Of a stretch of 64,000 nt of DNA, positions 24,330-38,938 are shown one piece after another. A program made the translations under genes and the position numbers. Source of the DNA: Rotaria sp. Silwood1 (taxonomy: Eukaryota; Rotifera; Eurotatoria; Philodinida; Philodinidae); contig CAJNOP010000014.1 of assembly GCA_905250075.1 (NCBI GenBank), positions 2,797,848 through 2,861,847 on the forward strand, written 5' to 3'. The first letter of the stretch is position 1. Every line of letters begins with the position of its first letter. A model generated the notes under the pieces. That model saw nothing but the letters and a program-made list of their open reading frames with translations, did not search any database and had not been told where the DNA came from.

Positions 24330-25330
24330 ATCATGTGGTTCCAGACATCCTACAAGAACACTGAAGAGACAAATTCACTATTGCAAAACGCATTCAGAGA
24401 ACTAAAATTCCATCCTATTGAAGAGTTGCAAGACGTGCAAAGCATTTTCATGAAGGAAGAGAAAATATTAATGATGATTGTCGATCTAATTGTCAGGTTT
24501 TCAAGCTCACAGATGTAAATATTGAACTAGTACAACAGGCTATTAATAGTAATTCACATTCAACTTATAGACTTCTCTCTCTCACAATATAATGAAACGA
24601 AATATCTACATTTGTCTAAAGATAAGAAAAATTTCATCACGTTGGGTGTACTATCAATTTAATGATGAGCAAAAATAAATATGCGGTAGAATTTGGCAAA
24701 ATTTCGTGATGGATCATATCAATTTTGTACTATCATTACAAATGATGAGACATGAGTCTATCATAGATAAGTAAGGTGCAAATCAACTAACGAAAGATGA
24801 TGAATCACCAACGAATATTGTGTATTGAAATAGATTTGAATCAAAAATTTTGTGATTTGTATTCTTTAAATCAAATGATTTTGCTCTTATAAAATCTGTA
24901 GATAAATTCAAAGACTATAAGTTACAACTATGATATTAAAAATTGCCTGAAGCTGGTTGTCAAAAAAAAAAAATATAGAAAAAAAAAGAAAGTCATCAGG
25001 TGTAAAAAAAGTATAAAATTACTTCATAACAAAACTCGATCTCATATTCATCCGAAATGTTTTTAATTATTTAACACAAGAAGGAATTAATATCATGTTG
25101 TATCTCGCGTTTTCATCGGATCTTACACCATGGTATTTTTTACTAAATGATTTTATCAAGCGTAATTTAACTGACCAAACAAATAAAAAACCTATTGACT
25201 GATACTATCTCTAGGATAATTAAAAATATTTCAGAAGAAAAGTTTGACAAATTGTTAGAAATAATGAAAGTTAGTATAAATAATTTTCAACTTTGAATAA
25301 ATTAATCAAAAAAATTTCTCTTTATTTTTA
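24330..25330 (+). pseudogene. Decayed mariner-family transposase
   Basis: Fragments in several frames line up in the order of a mariner transposase. About 24510-24590: NIELVQQAINSNSHSTYRLL (helix-turn-helix linker region). About 24626-24678: KISSRWVYYQFNDEQK, matching the SARWVP.LL..EQK signature. About 24695-24775: NLAKFRDGSYQFCTIITNDE followed by a stop where Trp is usual, then VYHR, matching the first catalytic Asp region. About 25020-25055: LLHNKTRSHIH, where the family has LHDNARPH, so the second catalytic Asp is Asn. About 25107-25170: AFSSDLTPWYFLLNDFIKRN, where the family has SPDLAP-x-DF, so the third Asp is Tyr. Multiple stops and frameshifts make it non-functional. An N-terminal frame at 24333-24518 may be its start. 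The element ends were not fixed. Confidence 0.8.
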
Positions 25331-25567
25331 CTTAATCTTATGAAAACTTTTAGCCAACTCTAAGTGTGATGTTTCCTATAAGAATTATCTGAATACATCT
25401 TCATATAAATTAGTTTATCATTAGAATAATAATTTTTTTTTCCAATAGACTTATTTTTCAAAACATTCTTATATCATAGACGTTGTTATTATAAAACTTC
25501 TTAACATCAAATAATTCCTCAGCGAATCATTTTTCTGCGAGAGAATCTATTCATGATACACAGATTT

Positions 25568-25762
25568 CTATTAAACCCCCCCTCATAATAAAAGACCCCC
25601 CCCATATTAGAAGACCCCCCGTTTTAGAAGACCCCTCCGGAGGAGTCACTTCATAGAAATTTCTTTTTTTCACCAGCAAAAATTTACAAAATTTACAAAA
25701 GTTCGCTGGACCATAATAGAAGACCCGGGGTCTTTTATTGTAGGGGGGGGGGTTTAGTATAT
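25568..25762. repeat. Fold-back element with poly-C / poly-G ends
   Basis: The left end reads CTATTAAA followed by seven C, then CATAATAAAAGA and C8. The right end is its inverted copy: GGGG TCTTTTATTGTA, a run of ten G, then TTTAGTATA. Inside, the word AGAAGACCC (with variable C runs) recurs about every 20 bp on the left and once more near 25720. The element is about 195 bp, has no coding frame and is strikingly GC-rich against its flanks. Confidence 0.75.
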
Positions 25763-28700
25763 AAGAACTTTTATAAACCTATCTTGTTCTTTGTGATAGA
25801 ATTTAAGGCCAAATCTGTGATCTCATTTGTAAATCATCAGATTTCAAGTTATGAAAGTACCTATTTAGTCTCTATTGAGTTTTATAATATTTTTATTATT
25901 CTGGTAGAAAAACGGTCTTGTCAGCAGCTATTTTCATTATTAGAACTCTGTTGGAAACCAAATAAAATAGTATTTATATTCAGTATCAGCATGGAAATCT
26001 ACATGGAACAAAATACATCATTTTCCCCACGAATAATGTTTTTCTATTGGCTCTCAGAAGTCTTTTTCTGAAATTTCTTCTTAGAGTGTATACTGCTAGA
26101 TGTAGTTTTTCATGCTGTTTCAAAATATACTATTTACTATCGTTTTCTACTAAGTTTTGATAATGAAAACTGCTCAAGACAAAGTCGTTTTGCTACTGAA
26201 ATAACAAAAATATTAATCTTGCTCAGGAATAAGAGCTCTGCAGAAATTGAATATGTCAAGAGAAATAAAATATTTAGTCTTATATTCTATTACAAATAAA
26301 AAACAAGATAGATTTTCATATAGGAGTAACAATATTTACATTATTAATTTTGAATATCAGTAAATAATACTTTTCTATTCTATTTTTTATACTGACGTCT
26401 AAAAAAAGAATCTTTGAAATCAAAGCTATTATGATAAAAATGTTATGTCAATCAAATATATAAATTATTGAGAAAGAAAATTCATTCGAATTTTGCATTA
26501 TGTTCATCTCATATAAATAACTATGTATGAATAAAAAAAAAATACAATAAATATTTCAGATTGTTTTATTCAATGCGCTTTCGAAATAACAAGTTTGATC
26601 AAGCTGAAGTTTTATAGAATGAACATATCAAAATTTGTAACTTCTGTAATTTAGAATTATTTACGTGAAATAAAACTAATAGATCTGAAAACATCTTATT
26701 AAGGTTGTTTTTTTTTTTGATAGTAAACATTTTCTCTCAAAGCGATTAAAATTAATATATAATCTCTAGAGAAAAGTCTTTTTTGTTGTCTTCGTTTATT
26801 CTCTAGGTCACTAAGCTTAACATAAAGATATAACATTTTTATTAATAGAACAAATCATTTAATAAATAGACTAATCCATAATTTCTTGATTTGTTTTCAA
26901 CAAACGACCAGTTGTTTTACTATTTATATTCATCTGAATCGACAAGATGTCTTAAAAAAAAACAAGTTATCTATCATAAAAGAATTTGAACATCTCGATT
27001 ATGATTTCATTCAATAAAGTGGTTTTGAGCTTATCAAAATTCTTTTTTTTTAATATCATTGTAGACTTTTAACTATCTATATCTCCATTTTCTTTTGTAT
27101 AAACATTTGTTTTGTATTTACAACTAATTGATACCAAATCAATTAGAAGAAATTCACTATTGATTATAAATTTTCTAAAAGCGTTCAATCAATGTTTATA
27201 CATATAAAGAAGAAAACTCTGAATGATTCAAAATATGCAATAATGAAAAAATAGAATAAAAAGAATTCTTTGTATGGTTTTTTTGAAAACTCAGCAAACG
27301 CTTTTTTTGCATAATAAATCTGAAAAAAGTGCTACATTGATTTGTTAAAACTATTATCAAAATATACAAGTTTCTTTTTCAATCGATGACTTTTGAAATA
27401 CCTTGTTTGTCCGAATATGTAAATCAATGCATTTATTCAGACAAAGAGAACTTACCAAAGTATAAAGCTATGTACAAAGATTTATTGACAAAATGAAACT
27501 GTTGTTTTTTTTACACTCGTTTATATTTACGTCAATCTATAATAATAACATATGCTAGGAAAATTCTTAGTTTGCTATTATTTTCTAAATTATAATTGTG
27601 AATAGCAGTATAATCTACACAATACTAAAGGGTGATACAACAGTTTCGATCCTATTCAATAAACTTGCAAACTTGTAATAAACATATAATTTTGTAGACA
27701 AAGACTAGAGGTATTATCTAACAAAAAGTAGTACAATGTTATAGTTTTTCAATAAAAGATCTAAATGATTTTTAAGTTTGTCAAATTGATGTTTCTTTTT
27801 TTTTGTTTTTATAAACATCAATAATCAAATTTATTGATGCAGGAACCTTGTTTTTTTGGACAATTGCTTTAATATAAATTATTTTCTCACATTTTTCCAT
27901 ATGTCAATAATTTTTTGTTTGGGGTCATTCAATGAACTAAATCTACATTTAATTAAATCTTGTTCAATGACATTCTAAAAGCTTCATATTGGCTGTATAT
28001 CTATTCATTAAGTTTTAAAGTGAATACAGAAGGCTTTTTAATAAAGCTATAATAACTATCAGGAAAATAAACTCAAATAGATGCTGGCATATTATCGAAC
28101 AAAGTTCCAAGAGTGAACTTCATAAAAAGATCATTATCAATGAGAAAAAATTAAACAATATGACAAATATCATTTAACTAAAATGATACGTCCTATTAAA
28201 AACACTCTCCCAATTTTCACAAAAAAAAAATGTTTAAAACCAGTATTGTTTTGTCTAAGATGGAGTGATTATTTCTTTGCATGTGTGCTTGACGAGATGG
28301 ATATTACTGTAAATATGAGGTAGTGTTAGTAGACTCAATCGATGAAAATTAGATCGTTACAAGTTTTCATGATGTATGTCAAGAACACTTCAGTATAGGA
28401 TAAGCTACTATAACTCTCTTATCCTTGGCTTAAAACTTATTAAATCTTATTGTACATAGATCACAGATCGTGAATATATTGATCATTTTGTTCGTTACTT
28501 TATATATATATATACATATATCTTCTTCTTCAAATAATAATTGTAATCTTTGTCTACAAAATTATATCTATATTACACGTTTACTAATTTATTGCGAGAT
28601 GTTGTTGATAATCCAATATAGCATTACTAAAAATAAAATTATAACGTTTAATTCTTTGATGCTTATCAAACTTGTATATTAACTCTAAATATTAAACATT

Positions 28701-29601
28701 AATTTGTTTCTTATTGCTTTCTAGTAGACAATGCTTTTCTATACATTCATTGATCAAAGTAAATACCGCTTCTATTGTTAATATAGGCACATTCCTTCAT
28801 GTTTCATCGAACAGACTATTACTAAGTCTTCTTCTGTTGCTGCTTTTTTCTTCCTTATCTTGTCTTACACTCGACTTGTCTCATCACTAATTACTTAGTT
28901 TATTGTTCAAATCAGAATATGATAAATCACAAAAAGAAAAACGAGAAGATCCGAAGAACAATCAACAGTACTTTAGGGATCAATCTGTTCATCATGTGAT
29001 GTATTTACTTGTCTATCTGCGTGATGTTTTCATTCGAGTCTATTTTTTTTTACTCATTCAATCTCAATGGAATTACATGACTATTATCTACTAGTTGAAT
29101 ATAGATCAACGATAAATATATTTCGCCGTGGGATACTAATGAATTGAACATAACGGGAATGTTTATATAAGAAAAAAAGAGTCTTGCTAATTGCTCAGCA
29201 TGTGAGTTTTTTGAATCTTTCTCTCTCTCTCTTTCGTTATATATATATATATAAAATGAAAACCAAATTGTTAAATATGTACTTAATTTTGACACATTTT
29301 GTTAAGAAGCATTCATTCTTTATCTCTTTCCCATCCAAATATAGACAATAGATGTGTCAACTTTAATGAACTATTGGTTTGTCTTTCAATAGTTTATATT
29401 CATTGAAGCACATCGATTCTGTTGTGTTCAAGTGTCAAAAAAGGAAGATCAAACAAGTCAAAGAAAAACAAAAAAGAAAAAAAAAAACAAAAAGAGATAA
29501 ATACGATTTTGTCACTCAATGGTTCGTGTTTGTACATTATTGTGGATGATACCTAGTTCTTAATGGTGTCATGTTCAATAGCCTTCCGGTCAAAGTGAAA
29601 T

Positions 29602-29793
29602 CTACAGATGGTGTCGTGTTGTGTATCCTTTTCTTTCTATAAAAGAGACAATCGATTGTGATAACCACATCCTGCCGACATGGAAAGAAGAACTTGTAGA
29701 TTCAATAGCGCGATTGATGCGTAACTGACACGAACATGCCAACATAGTCGATAATGATAGCAGAAGAAGAAAAAACAGCGAGTAGTACGTCAT
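29602..29793 (-). CDS. Possible small secreted peptide (weak)
   Basis: An ATG at 29793 opens a 63-residue frame beginning MTYYSLFFLLLLSLSTMLAC, which looks like a signal peptide. A short tail follows (CSCQLRINRAIESTSS to RKGYTTRHHL). Its codons are less A/T-biased than the surrounding DNA. No homologue is recognised, there is no intron, and no flanking gene evidence exists, so it may be a chance frame. It is listed because the leader is unusually good for an otherwise empty 5-kb spacer. Confidence 0.25.
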   Translation of the reverse strand: MTYYSLFFLLLLSLSTMLACSCQLRINRAIESTSSSFHVGRMWLSQSIVSFIERKGYTTRHHL

Positions 29794-30099
29794 CAAACAA
29801 TACTATTGATTATCGGTTCCAAAATTTTCTATCGTTAGCACATTTGTGTCGAGAACACACCAAGTAATAAATGATGATGGGTCAAAGCAATAAAATCAAA
29901 ATTATTAGAAATGATGCCGACAACATTGATACATATGAAGAAGAAAGAGAATGATTATTCGATATTAATTTAACACTTACTTGTAATCATGAGTTAATCA
30001 TTAAAGATAAAACTGAAAAAAAAAATTCCTGTAGTTAGGACTTTATCAAAGGAACAGAGCACATCATTTGTCTAAGATTCAAGCGTTATTCACCCCCTA

Positions 30100-30300
30100 T
30101 AGAGCTAATTCGAGCCTTGTCGAATAATAATTTGGTATTTGCCATGAAGTTTTTGACTCGAAATTAGATAGTCTGTCCGAATATATGAGATACTTTTTTT
30201 CAATTTTTGATGATTAGTGTACTCTATACATTTCTCAGACATCTAAAGCCCAAAATGTTCATAGATGAATCGAACGAGCTCTATTTCTTTGTCTTCAATG
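30100..30300. repeat. Imperfect inverted repeat
   Basis: TATAGAGCTAATTCGAG near 30100 and ATTAGATAGTCTGTCCGA near 30162 pair, imperfectly and in order, with TCAGACATCTAAAG and GAATCGAACGAGCTCTATT near 30235-30290. It has no coding frame. Confidence 0.5.
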
Positions 30301-30600
30301 TTGAACTAAGTCTCTGATTGTAATCAATTGAAACTCGAACGAACTAATATTATCATTTGTAGTTTTTTCTTATTTTATCTTCATGTATATTTTTAAACTC
30401 ATTGAATATTTAATTTATCATTTTTCGATTGACTTGCCCGCCCATATCGTGTCTCGTTTCTTTTTTTTCGTCTATATATACCGCTAATGAACTCAACCAT
30501 AACGGTGTCCATATGGTGATGTTTACCTAGGTGATTCAATGAACAAACGTCCTATACGATGACGAAGAAGAAGAAGATGGAGTGTCCTCGGGCGACAAGA

Positions 30601-30636
30601 AATAGATAGATAGATAGATAGATAAATAGATATATA
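30601..30636. repeat. ATAG tetranucleotide microsatellite
   Basis: A run of about seven ATAG units grades into ATAAATAG and TATATA. Confidence 0.9.
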
Positions 30637-30939
30637 TCCATGTTAGTAGTGATCATCGCTTAACGGTTATATGTGTATATAATGTAGAGAGAGAGAGAGA
30701 CTAGAACAGCTTGCATATTTGCGATATTTATCTTTTGAAGAAAAGCTTGAGGCAGAATGTATTACTGCTGTATTTAAGAATGAAGACGAAAAAAAAAAAG
30801 AAACAAGGTTTTCGATATAAATGAACAAACACAATATACAACATGCGAAAGCAAAAGAAATACATTGAATGAGAATAGGAAATAAAAAAATAAGACAGAT
30901 CTTCTTCCTATTTATATTTATATGTATATATCTAGATTA

Positions 30940-32608
<1,669 letters not shown>

Positions 32609-35600
32609 ATTTATATTTATCTAATTAAATAAAGAATGTAATGATAACAAAAAGAAAAAGATTTTATTGAAAAATAGTTGATATCTTGTCTTTGATAGGA
32701 TCTTTTGTTGAAACTACAAGTTACACGCGTCGACCGGTGGTAGAGATAACAACATTTTTCTTCTTCTTCTCATTTTTTTTTATATGTATGTATGTGTATC
32801 ACTGTGGAGATAGTATAATTCTTTTTCCTTTTTTTTTCCTATGACTTACTGTTCTTTCTTTTATTTATGGTTTGATGTGCAAGGCAATTTCTGTCTTCTA
32901 GTTTCTTGTTCTATGGTAATGTAACGACTAATGAGATAAATTCACTCATGCGAAAGGAAGAAACATCAATTTTCTTTTACCCCTTTTTTTTTTTTTTCGT
33001 TATTCTGAAGTTATTTGCAATGGGATTGGTTGATTGATTAAATACTTGATTTTGTCCAATGATAAGAGAGAAGAACGTTATCTGATTGGAAAAAAAAAAG
33101 TACAAAGAATAAGAGAAAGAAGAAGACGGAGAAGAAGAAGAAGAAGTAGAAGAAAAAAAATATATCGATAATTATGAGGTTATTTTTAGTCAGTTCATGT
33201 CAATGTTTGCGTACAAACAAACTTAATTATTTTGTTTAATCATGAAAAAAAAAAAAACAAGCAAGACCAAGAATGTTGATAATTAAAGAAAAGTAAAATA
33301 TTTTGGACGTATTGATCTGTCGATTAATATCTAGTTGTTAATCAAAGTTAAATTATTAAGCGGCATTTTTGTCTAATATATTCAAATGTGTTTGAAGACA
33401 TGAAAAAAAACCTGATGAATGATGTAACAGTTCGAGTTTTAAATATATTCATACATGCGCTTAGTTTGTCATCTTCTATACCACCTACTAAGCATTTTAG
33501 CTTTTTCTTCTAAATGAATATATCGATATTGAACCTATTAATAAATGATGATTATCAGAAAAATATTTCCGATAGATAGATCAAGTCAAAAATGTTTTAT
33601 TAAAAAGCACAGGAAAAAAAAAAGTCCAAAGATTCGCATCATTTTAGTTACATTTGCTTGATGACGTTGATATTTGTTTATCTATATATTCAATCAATCA
33701 TTGAATTAATCGATAGCATACAAAAAGAAAAAGGAGTGAAGAGGAGTGTGACATACTATCATACAGGTATGCATATGTATATTCAATGAAATCACTTTCG
33801 AAACGATGAATGAGAGAAAGAAAGTCCATTAGATGACAGTTAATCGACAAGCGAACAAACGAGTACAACTGTCAAATCATAAATCCAATGTAATAGAATG
33901 AAAATATTATTTAAAAGAATTATCACCTAGACCACAAGCTTTCTTTTTCTTTTTTTTGTTATTCATTTTCTTTGCATCAAAATGATAATTAGATCATTTG
34001 TAAAAAAAGAATCCGAACTTCTTTTGAGAGAAATGAGCCATATATATATATGCCCGAAGGTAGGCGTTACCGATTCTTTAACACAGACACACATCTTTAG
34101 TTGATGTGTAAAAGAAAAGAACTAAGGAAATGAATGACAGACAGATGGATGATTATGAGTGTGTTACATACATCGTGATAGATAGACACACTTGCCAGAA
34201 TAACAACGACAGTTTGTTTCAATTCTATCCTGTTGTTATTGTTATTCTACTTTGACGCGTATAGTAAAAAAAAAAAGAAAGAAAACCTAATCCTTTCACA
34301 GATTTTTCAATATTCTTAGACTTTCTTTTGAACTACATACATATATATATACATATATGTATAAATTAATCATTAAAACGAGTTCATTTCAATGACAAGA
34401 TCCTCCCATTTGAAAATGTATGTTTGACATAAAGAGAGATCGATGAGTGTCTCTATGTTTCACTTATAATTATGAATACAAAAAAAGAGAGACTATATAT
34501 ATATGTATGTATATATCGATGATAGGATGTCGTCACCAAGTATATATAGGCAGCAGCTGACTAACATTCATCAATGCAATGTTTCTGATACATATCTATG
34601 TTCTGTCTTGAAAACAGACTAAATATATGTGTATGACTATGAAATTCATCATGAAGAAGATGCCATTACAAAGATCTAACGAACTATTTATATCGATCGT
34701 TCTTTTTTTCATTTCTATTATGATAGTTGAACTAATCGAAAACTCCACCTATCGAAATGATAATTGACCCTTAATAATGATTATGATGAATAAAACAAAA
34801 TTGTAAAAAAGAAATAGTTAATGATAGACCATGAAGTATAATATTCTTGTCAACAATCAATTATGTATAGATATATATTTTTCTCTTTAGAATATAAAAA
34901 TAATTGGTTAATAATAAAAGTTACTTTTTCTAATTTATTCGATTGAATCTAATATTAAAAAAAAATTAAACTTAATCATGTTTTTTTTAAATGTTCATCA
35001 GTTTATTAATAATCAATTATTTGATTTTACACTTACGAAAAAAGATAATGAAAGCTATTATAATCAATCGATTTGAATGAAATGAAAATGGATCTAAATA
35101 ATTTCTCGCAAGGGAACCTTTTCAGCTGTCAAATCACTGTGTTCGAGACAATGTTCATATGATGAGTACTGGCGGGTAATTGAAAAGTCTACAAAGATTT
35201 GATTTTCCGAATTTTCATTCTTAGCATATAGAAATTTTATCAGGTTTTTCAATAGCTGTGGTCACGTGAAAAAATCTACTTTTGATTTTCAATGTCAAAC
35301 TCTTTTATTTCCTTTCTGAAGATGTAAATACATGAACAAAATTTGCTTTTATATATGAGAAAATTTCGAATATTAAATATCTGAGGATAGGAAATACTAG
35401 AAAACTTACAGTTTGTCCAATGAATTAATCTCATTGAGAATTTAGTTCATGCAAAGTTTGAAATCAAAATTTAAAAGTCGGTTTTTCACATGAACACAGC
35501 TTTTTGTTGAAAAATCCAATAAAATTTCAATATCTCAAGAACGAAAGCTCGAAAAACCAAACCATTCTAGATTTTTCTATCATTCTCTACTCATGTTAAA

Positions 35601-37611
35601 CAGCAAATATCTTAGTACACTACTCCTATATATTGAGCAAGACACACGTTAGTTTAGTTTTCGATAAATTCAATAATAAAGTTTGCTTTACTCATTGAGA
35701 AGAAGCTATATCTCATTATCCTACATATCACAACAAAAATAATTAGTTAGAAAAAATCATCACTGCACATCCGAGATGGAATCAGTTTCCGTTGTTTGGA
35801 AATAAATCAAATCGATCTCATTTATACTATAAATGTTGTTGGTTTACATTTTATTCTCGTGTTGTAGGACATAGATACTGTTACTTAGGATGATTATTGT
35901 GACCATCAGAAACGACTATAAAACGATGTATTACTGCCTTCAGTTTCATTGTATTAGTCCTAGCCACAGAAATAGCAGAGAGAATTTCACAAAAAAATTT
36001 GATCAGATTTTTGTCAAGACTTGGTTCAAATTTTTGCATTTTTGGCATCGGAATCTATACGATCTACATATACAACAAAATCAACATTGATGCTAGTATG
36101 ATTTTAATACTGATGGCCTTGATTTTGGTATCGCTTTAATATTGATTTTAATAATTGATATGAAAAGAATAGATTCATTAGTGTTTTCCCTTTGCAAGTA
36201 ATTTCCAATATAGCATTATATATTCACTAGAATCAGATATTTTCTTGAAAAACAACTTATAATTGAGAAATATACTATGGGAAATAAGTGTAAAATAATA
36301 AAGACTGCCGGAGGATATATTCCTTTATATACTTCAAGAAGCCTTTATGAATAGAAAGGATTTAAATCAATGGTAATAAGCAAATAGGAGGATTTATTAT
36401 TCTACATTTATCTCAGTTCATACAAAGTTTTGAAAAATATTTATTCTAGTTGAAATAATCTTTGTTTAAACATGGTACACTTGAAGATTTGCTAAACTAC
36501 AAAGCATATCACTATTTTGTTTTGAAAACCATTCATCAACAGTCATTACACTACTCAGATTCATTATAACAGTAGGAGTTTACTTCGAAAAAGAAATAAA
36601 TATAATAAAGCATACAGAAATACAATCGTGATTTTATTCTTGTAATACCAATTTTCGTACAGCGATACTTCAAGATTCATACCAAAGCTAAAACTTCAAC
36701 CACATCCAATCAATAACAGTACATAAAAGTCAAGTTTTTTGGTACTAATCCGTATTCAATAGAATCATGTTCTAAAAAATCCTATTCTAATTCGACAAAC
36801 AATGTTTTTCTGACATTCGGTCATTTGAAATTTGGAAAATATCCACCATAACTGAAACTGTGACGTTTGATGAAAACAGAGGTTGTCTTGTTCCTAGGCC
36901 AATATGATGCTAAGAATCACTGTTTAAGTACTGCATGTCAAATAAAAAATCGAATTTTATTTTTATATCACCACCTATAAGGAAACCAATGGATGTAGGC
37001 ATGGGCATGATCGAAGCGATGCTTACGATAACCGTAGTACTCACATCTAGAAAGAACAAGACAAAGAAAGGAAGATACACATATCCAAGAAACACGCCTG
37101 TAACAACTTTTCCGAAAATTCAATAGGATATTAACGAAAATACAACTGATTTATTATCGTTCTTAGTTCTGTGTGTATTGTTCGAATTCTATCGTAGTTT
37201 CAAAATTTGTCAAAATTACAATGGACTTTGCACATTGTCGAAACTCATGTGGCAAAATTTCGGTTTATCGTGCACAGCAAAGACAAGTGTTTTGTAACTA
37301 ATTCTACCAAGATTCATTTTCAAACACCTTTGTTGATAGTTTGACATAGAAGAAATTAAATTTCTCGAAGGAGTCAAAGTCAACAGTTATCAACTTTTAC
37401 CTTTTATCAAATATTACTTTTGAATATCATGTGTTTTTTCCTTATCATAAATGCATGTGACTCTTTGTAACCGAGGCTCGTTACTTTTTGATATATATCT
37501 GTTTTGTTATTTACTTATGCGAGATACCTATATATATATATATCTATATTTTTGTTTTGTCTTTTCTCATACCGCTGTTGACCGATTTGCGCGTTTTCTA
37601 TCATCAACAAC
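32609..37611. other. 5-kb spacer between divergent GATA and phosphatase genes
   Basis: It lies between two divergently transcribed genes, so it should hold both 5' regions. It contains GAA/GAAG purine tracts (33110-33160), TA/CATA runs (34040-34055, 34340-34362, 34494-34520) and a repeat-like segment at about 35260-35560 related to those near 51.9 and 58.4 kb. No gene was recognised; a pair of overlapping frames at about 36910-37126 was examined and set aside. Confidence 0.45.
33110..33160. repeat. GAA-rich purine tract
   Basis: A GAAGAAGA..GAAGAAGAAGAAGAAG run with few interruptions, about 0.5 kb upstream of the GATA factor start. Confidence 0.7.
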
Positions 37612-38938
37612 ATGTTTCTCATCTATGTAATTCATCTCGTTATTTGCTATCAATTATTGGTGGCATATCCGACTAATTTTGGTATTGAAATATTTCACAT
37701 TCTACTAATCTTAATATATCTGCCTTCTAGGTCCTAACGATTTATTTGTAAATAAAAATGATGATGGAAACACACGATTCTTTATTATTGGTGATTGGGG
37801 TGGAATACCGTTTATACCATATAAAACTCCATCAGAAGTTGCCGTAGCTAATGCCATGGGTAAACTAGGCAAAAAATTAAATACAAGTTTTCAATTAGCA
37901 TTAGGTGACAATTTCTATTATGATGGTGTACAATCAGTCACTGATCCAAGATTTCAAGTAAGATTTATTGTATATCGAAAGATATTATTTAATGTGTCTT
38001 TTTTTTTAAATATCTTTTTTAGCATACATTTGAGGATGTATTTTCGGCTTCATCATTACAAACACCTTGGTATGTTTTAGCTGGAAATCATGATCATCGA
38101 GGTAATGTTTCGGCACAAATTGAATATGGAAAAATATCAAAACGATGGTTAGATGATTATTGATTATTTTATTCATTTTTTTTAAATATATTTCTATGTT
38201 GTTAGGACATTTCCGGATTATTTCTATACATTTAGCTTATGGCAAAGTGATAAACAAAAAAAATTAGTTGATTTTGTCATGCTTGATACTGTTATACTTT
38301 GTGGAGGAGGAGATTTACTTGATTGGGAACATACGCCATTGAAAGGTCCTCAAAATAAATATCTCGCTGAAGTCTATTGGCAATGGGTAGAAGAACAATT
38401 TCGTCAATCCACGTATGTATACGATCATAATTATGTCTCATTTATATTTTAAACAATTTTTTATTGTTTTTCAGTGCTCCATATTTGATAGTTAGTGGTC
38501 ATTTTCCAGTGTACTCAGTTGCTGAACATGGTCCAACTAAATGTCTTGTTGATCGTCTTCGTCCATTACTTCATCAATATCGAGCAACAGCATATCTTTG
38601 TGGTCATGATCATAATCTTCAAGTAAATATCTTTTTTTTCTTTTTTGTTTCCGCTATATTAATATAAAATAATTTTTTTTCTTATTTGAAAGCATTTGGC
38701 TGATGATTTAGATGGAACACATATGAATTATTTTGTAGTTGGTGCTGCTGATATTGCAGAAAATAATCACAATCATGCCAGTGATGTACCTCCTGATTCA
38801 CTCAAGTACTACTGGGGTGGTGAAATACTTCTTGGTGGTTTTGGTTTGGTCGAAGTCAATAATACCCAAATGACCTTTTCATTTATTGAACATACAGAAA
38901 AAACATTGTATCAAACAATAATGAAACCTCGACTCTAA
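37612..38938 (+). CDS. Tartrate-resistant (type 5) purple acid phosphatase, secreted
   Basis: Exons 37612-37681, 37731-37957, 38023-38147, 38206-38412, 38475-38622 and 38693-38938 (introns of 49-70 bp) give 340 residues. The enzyme hydrolyses phosphomonoesters at a binuclear iron centre. All seven expected metal ligands are present: D45 in GDWGG, D83 and Y86 in GDNFYYDG, N121 in GNHDHRGN, H219 in SGHFPVYS, and H254 and H256 in CGHDHNLQ. A hydrophobic signal peptide ([20 protein letters not shown]) predicts secretion or lysosomal delivery. [16 protein letters not shown] and [17 protein letters not shown] are typical of animal ACP5/TRAP. The length (about 325-340 in animals) fits. The stop codon overlaps an AATAAA word (38937-38942), a candidate poly(A) signal. 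The start is the only ATG that yields a signal peptide and keeps phase. Confidence 0.95.

Larger units (their letters stand above)
25763..30939. other. 5.2-kb gene-poor spacer
   Basis: No protein gene could be supported except the weak small frame at 29602-29793. The spacer contains AT-rich unique sequence, a CT run with a TA run at about 29219-29254, an imperfect inverted repeat at about 30100-30300, an ATAG microsatellite at 30601-30636 and a GA run near 30686-30700. Confidence 0.45.

Noticed and set aside
25784..26071. 95-codon plus-strand frame
   Set aside because: It has no ATG at the 5' boundary, composition typical of random AT-rich sequence, no motif and no splice partners.
28470..28682. 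70-codon frame with hydrophobic start and Cys pairs
   Set aside because: It begins with GTG, the hydrophobic start is a TA-repeat translation (IYIYIHI), and no exon partners were found.
36910..37126. Overlapping frames; the minus frame has a hydrophobic stretch (STTVIVSIASIMPMPTSIGF) faintly like a ligand-gated channel segment
   Set aside because: The similarity is a few residues, no neighbouring conserved segments were found on either side, and no splice-linked exons could be built.
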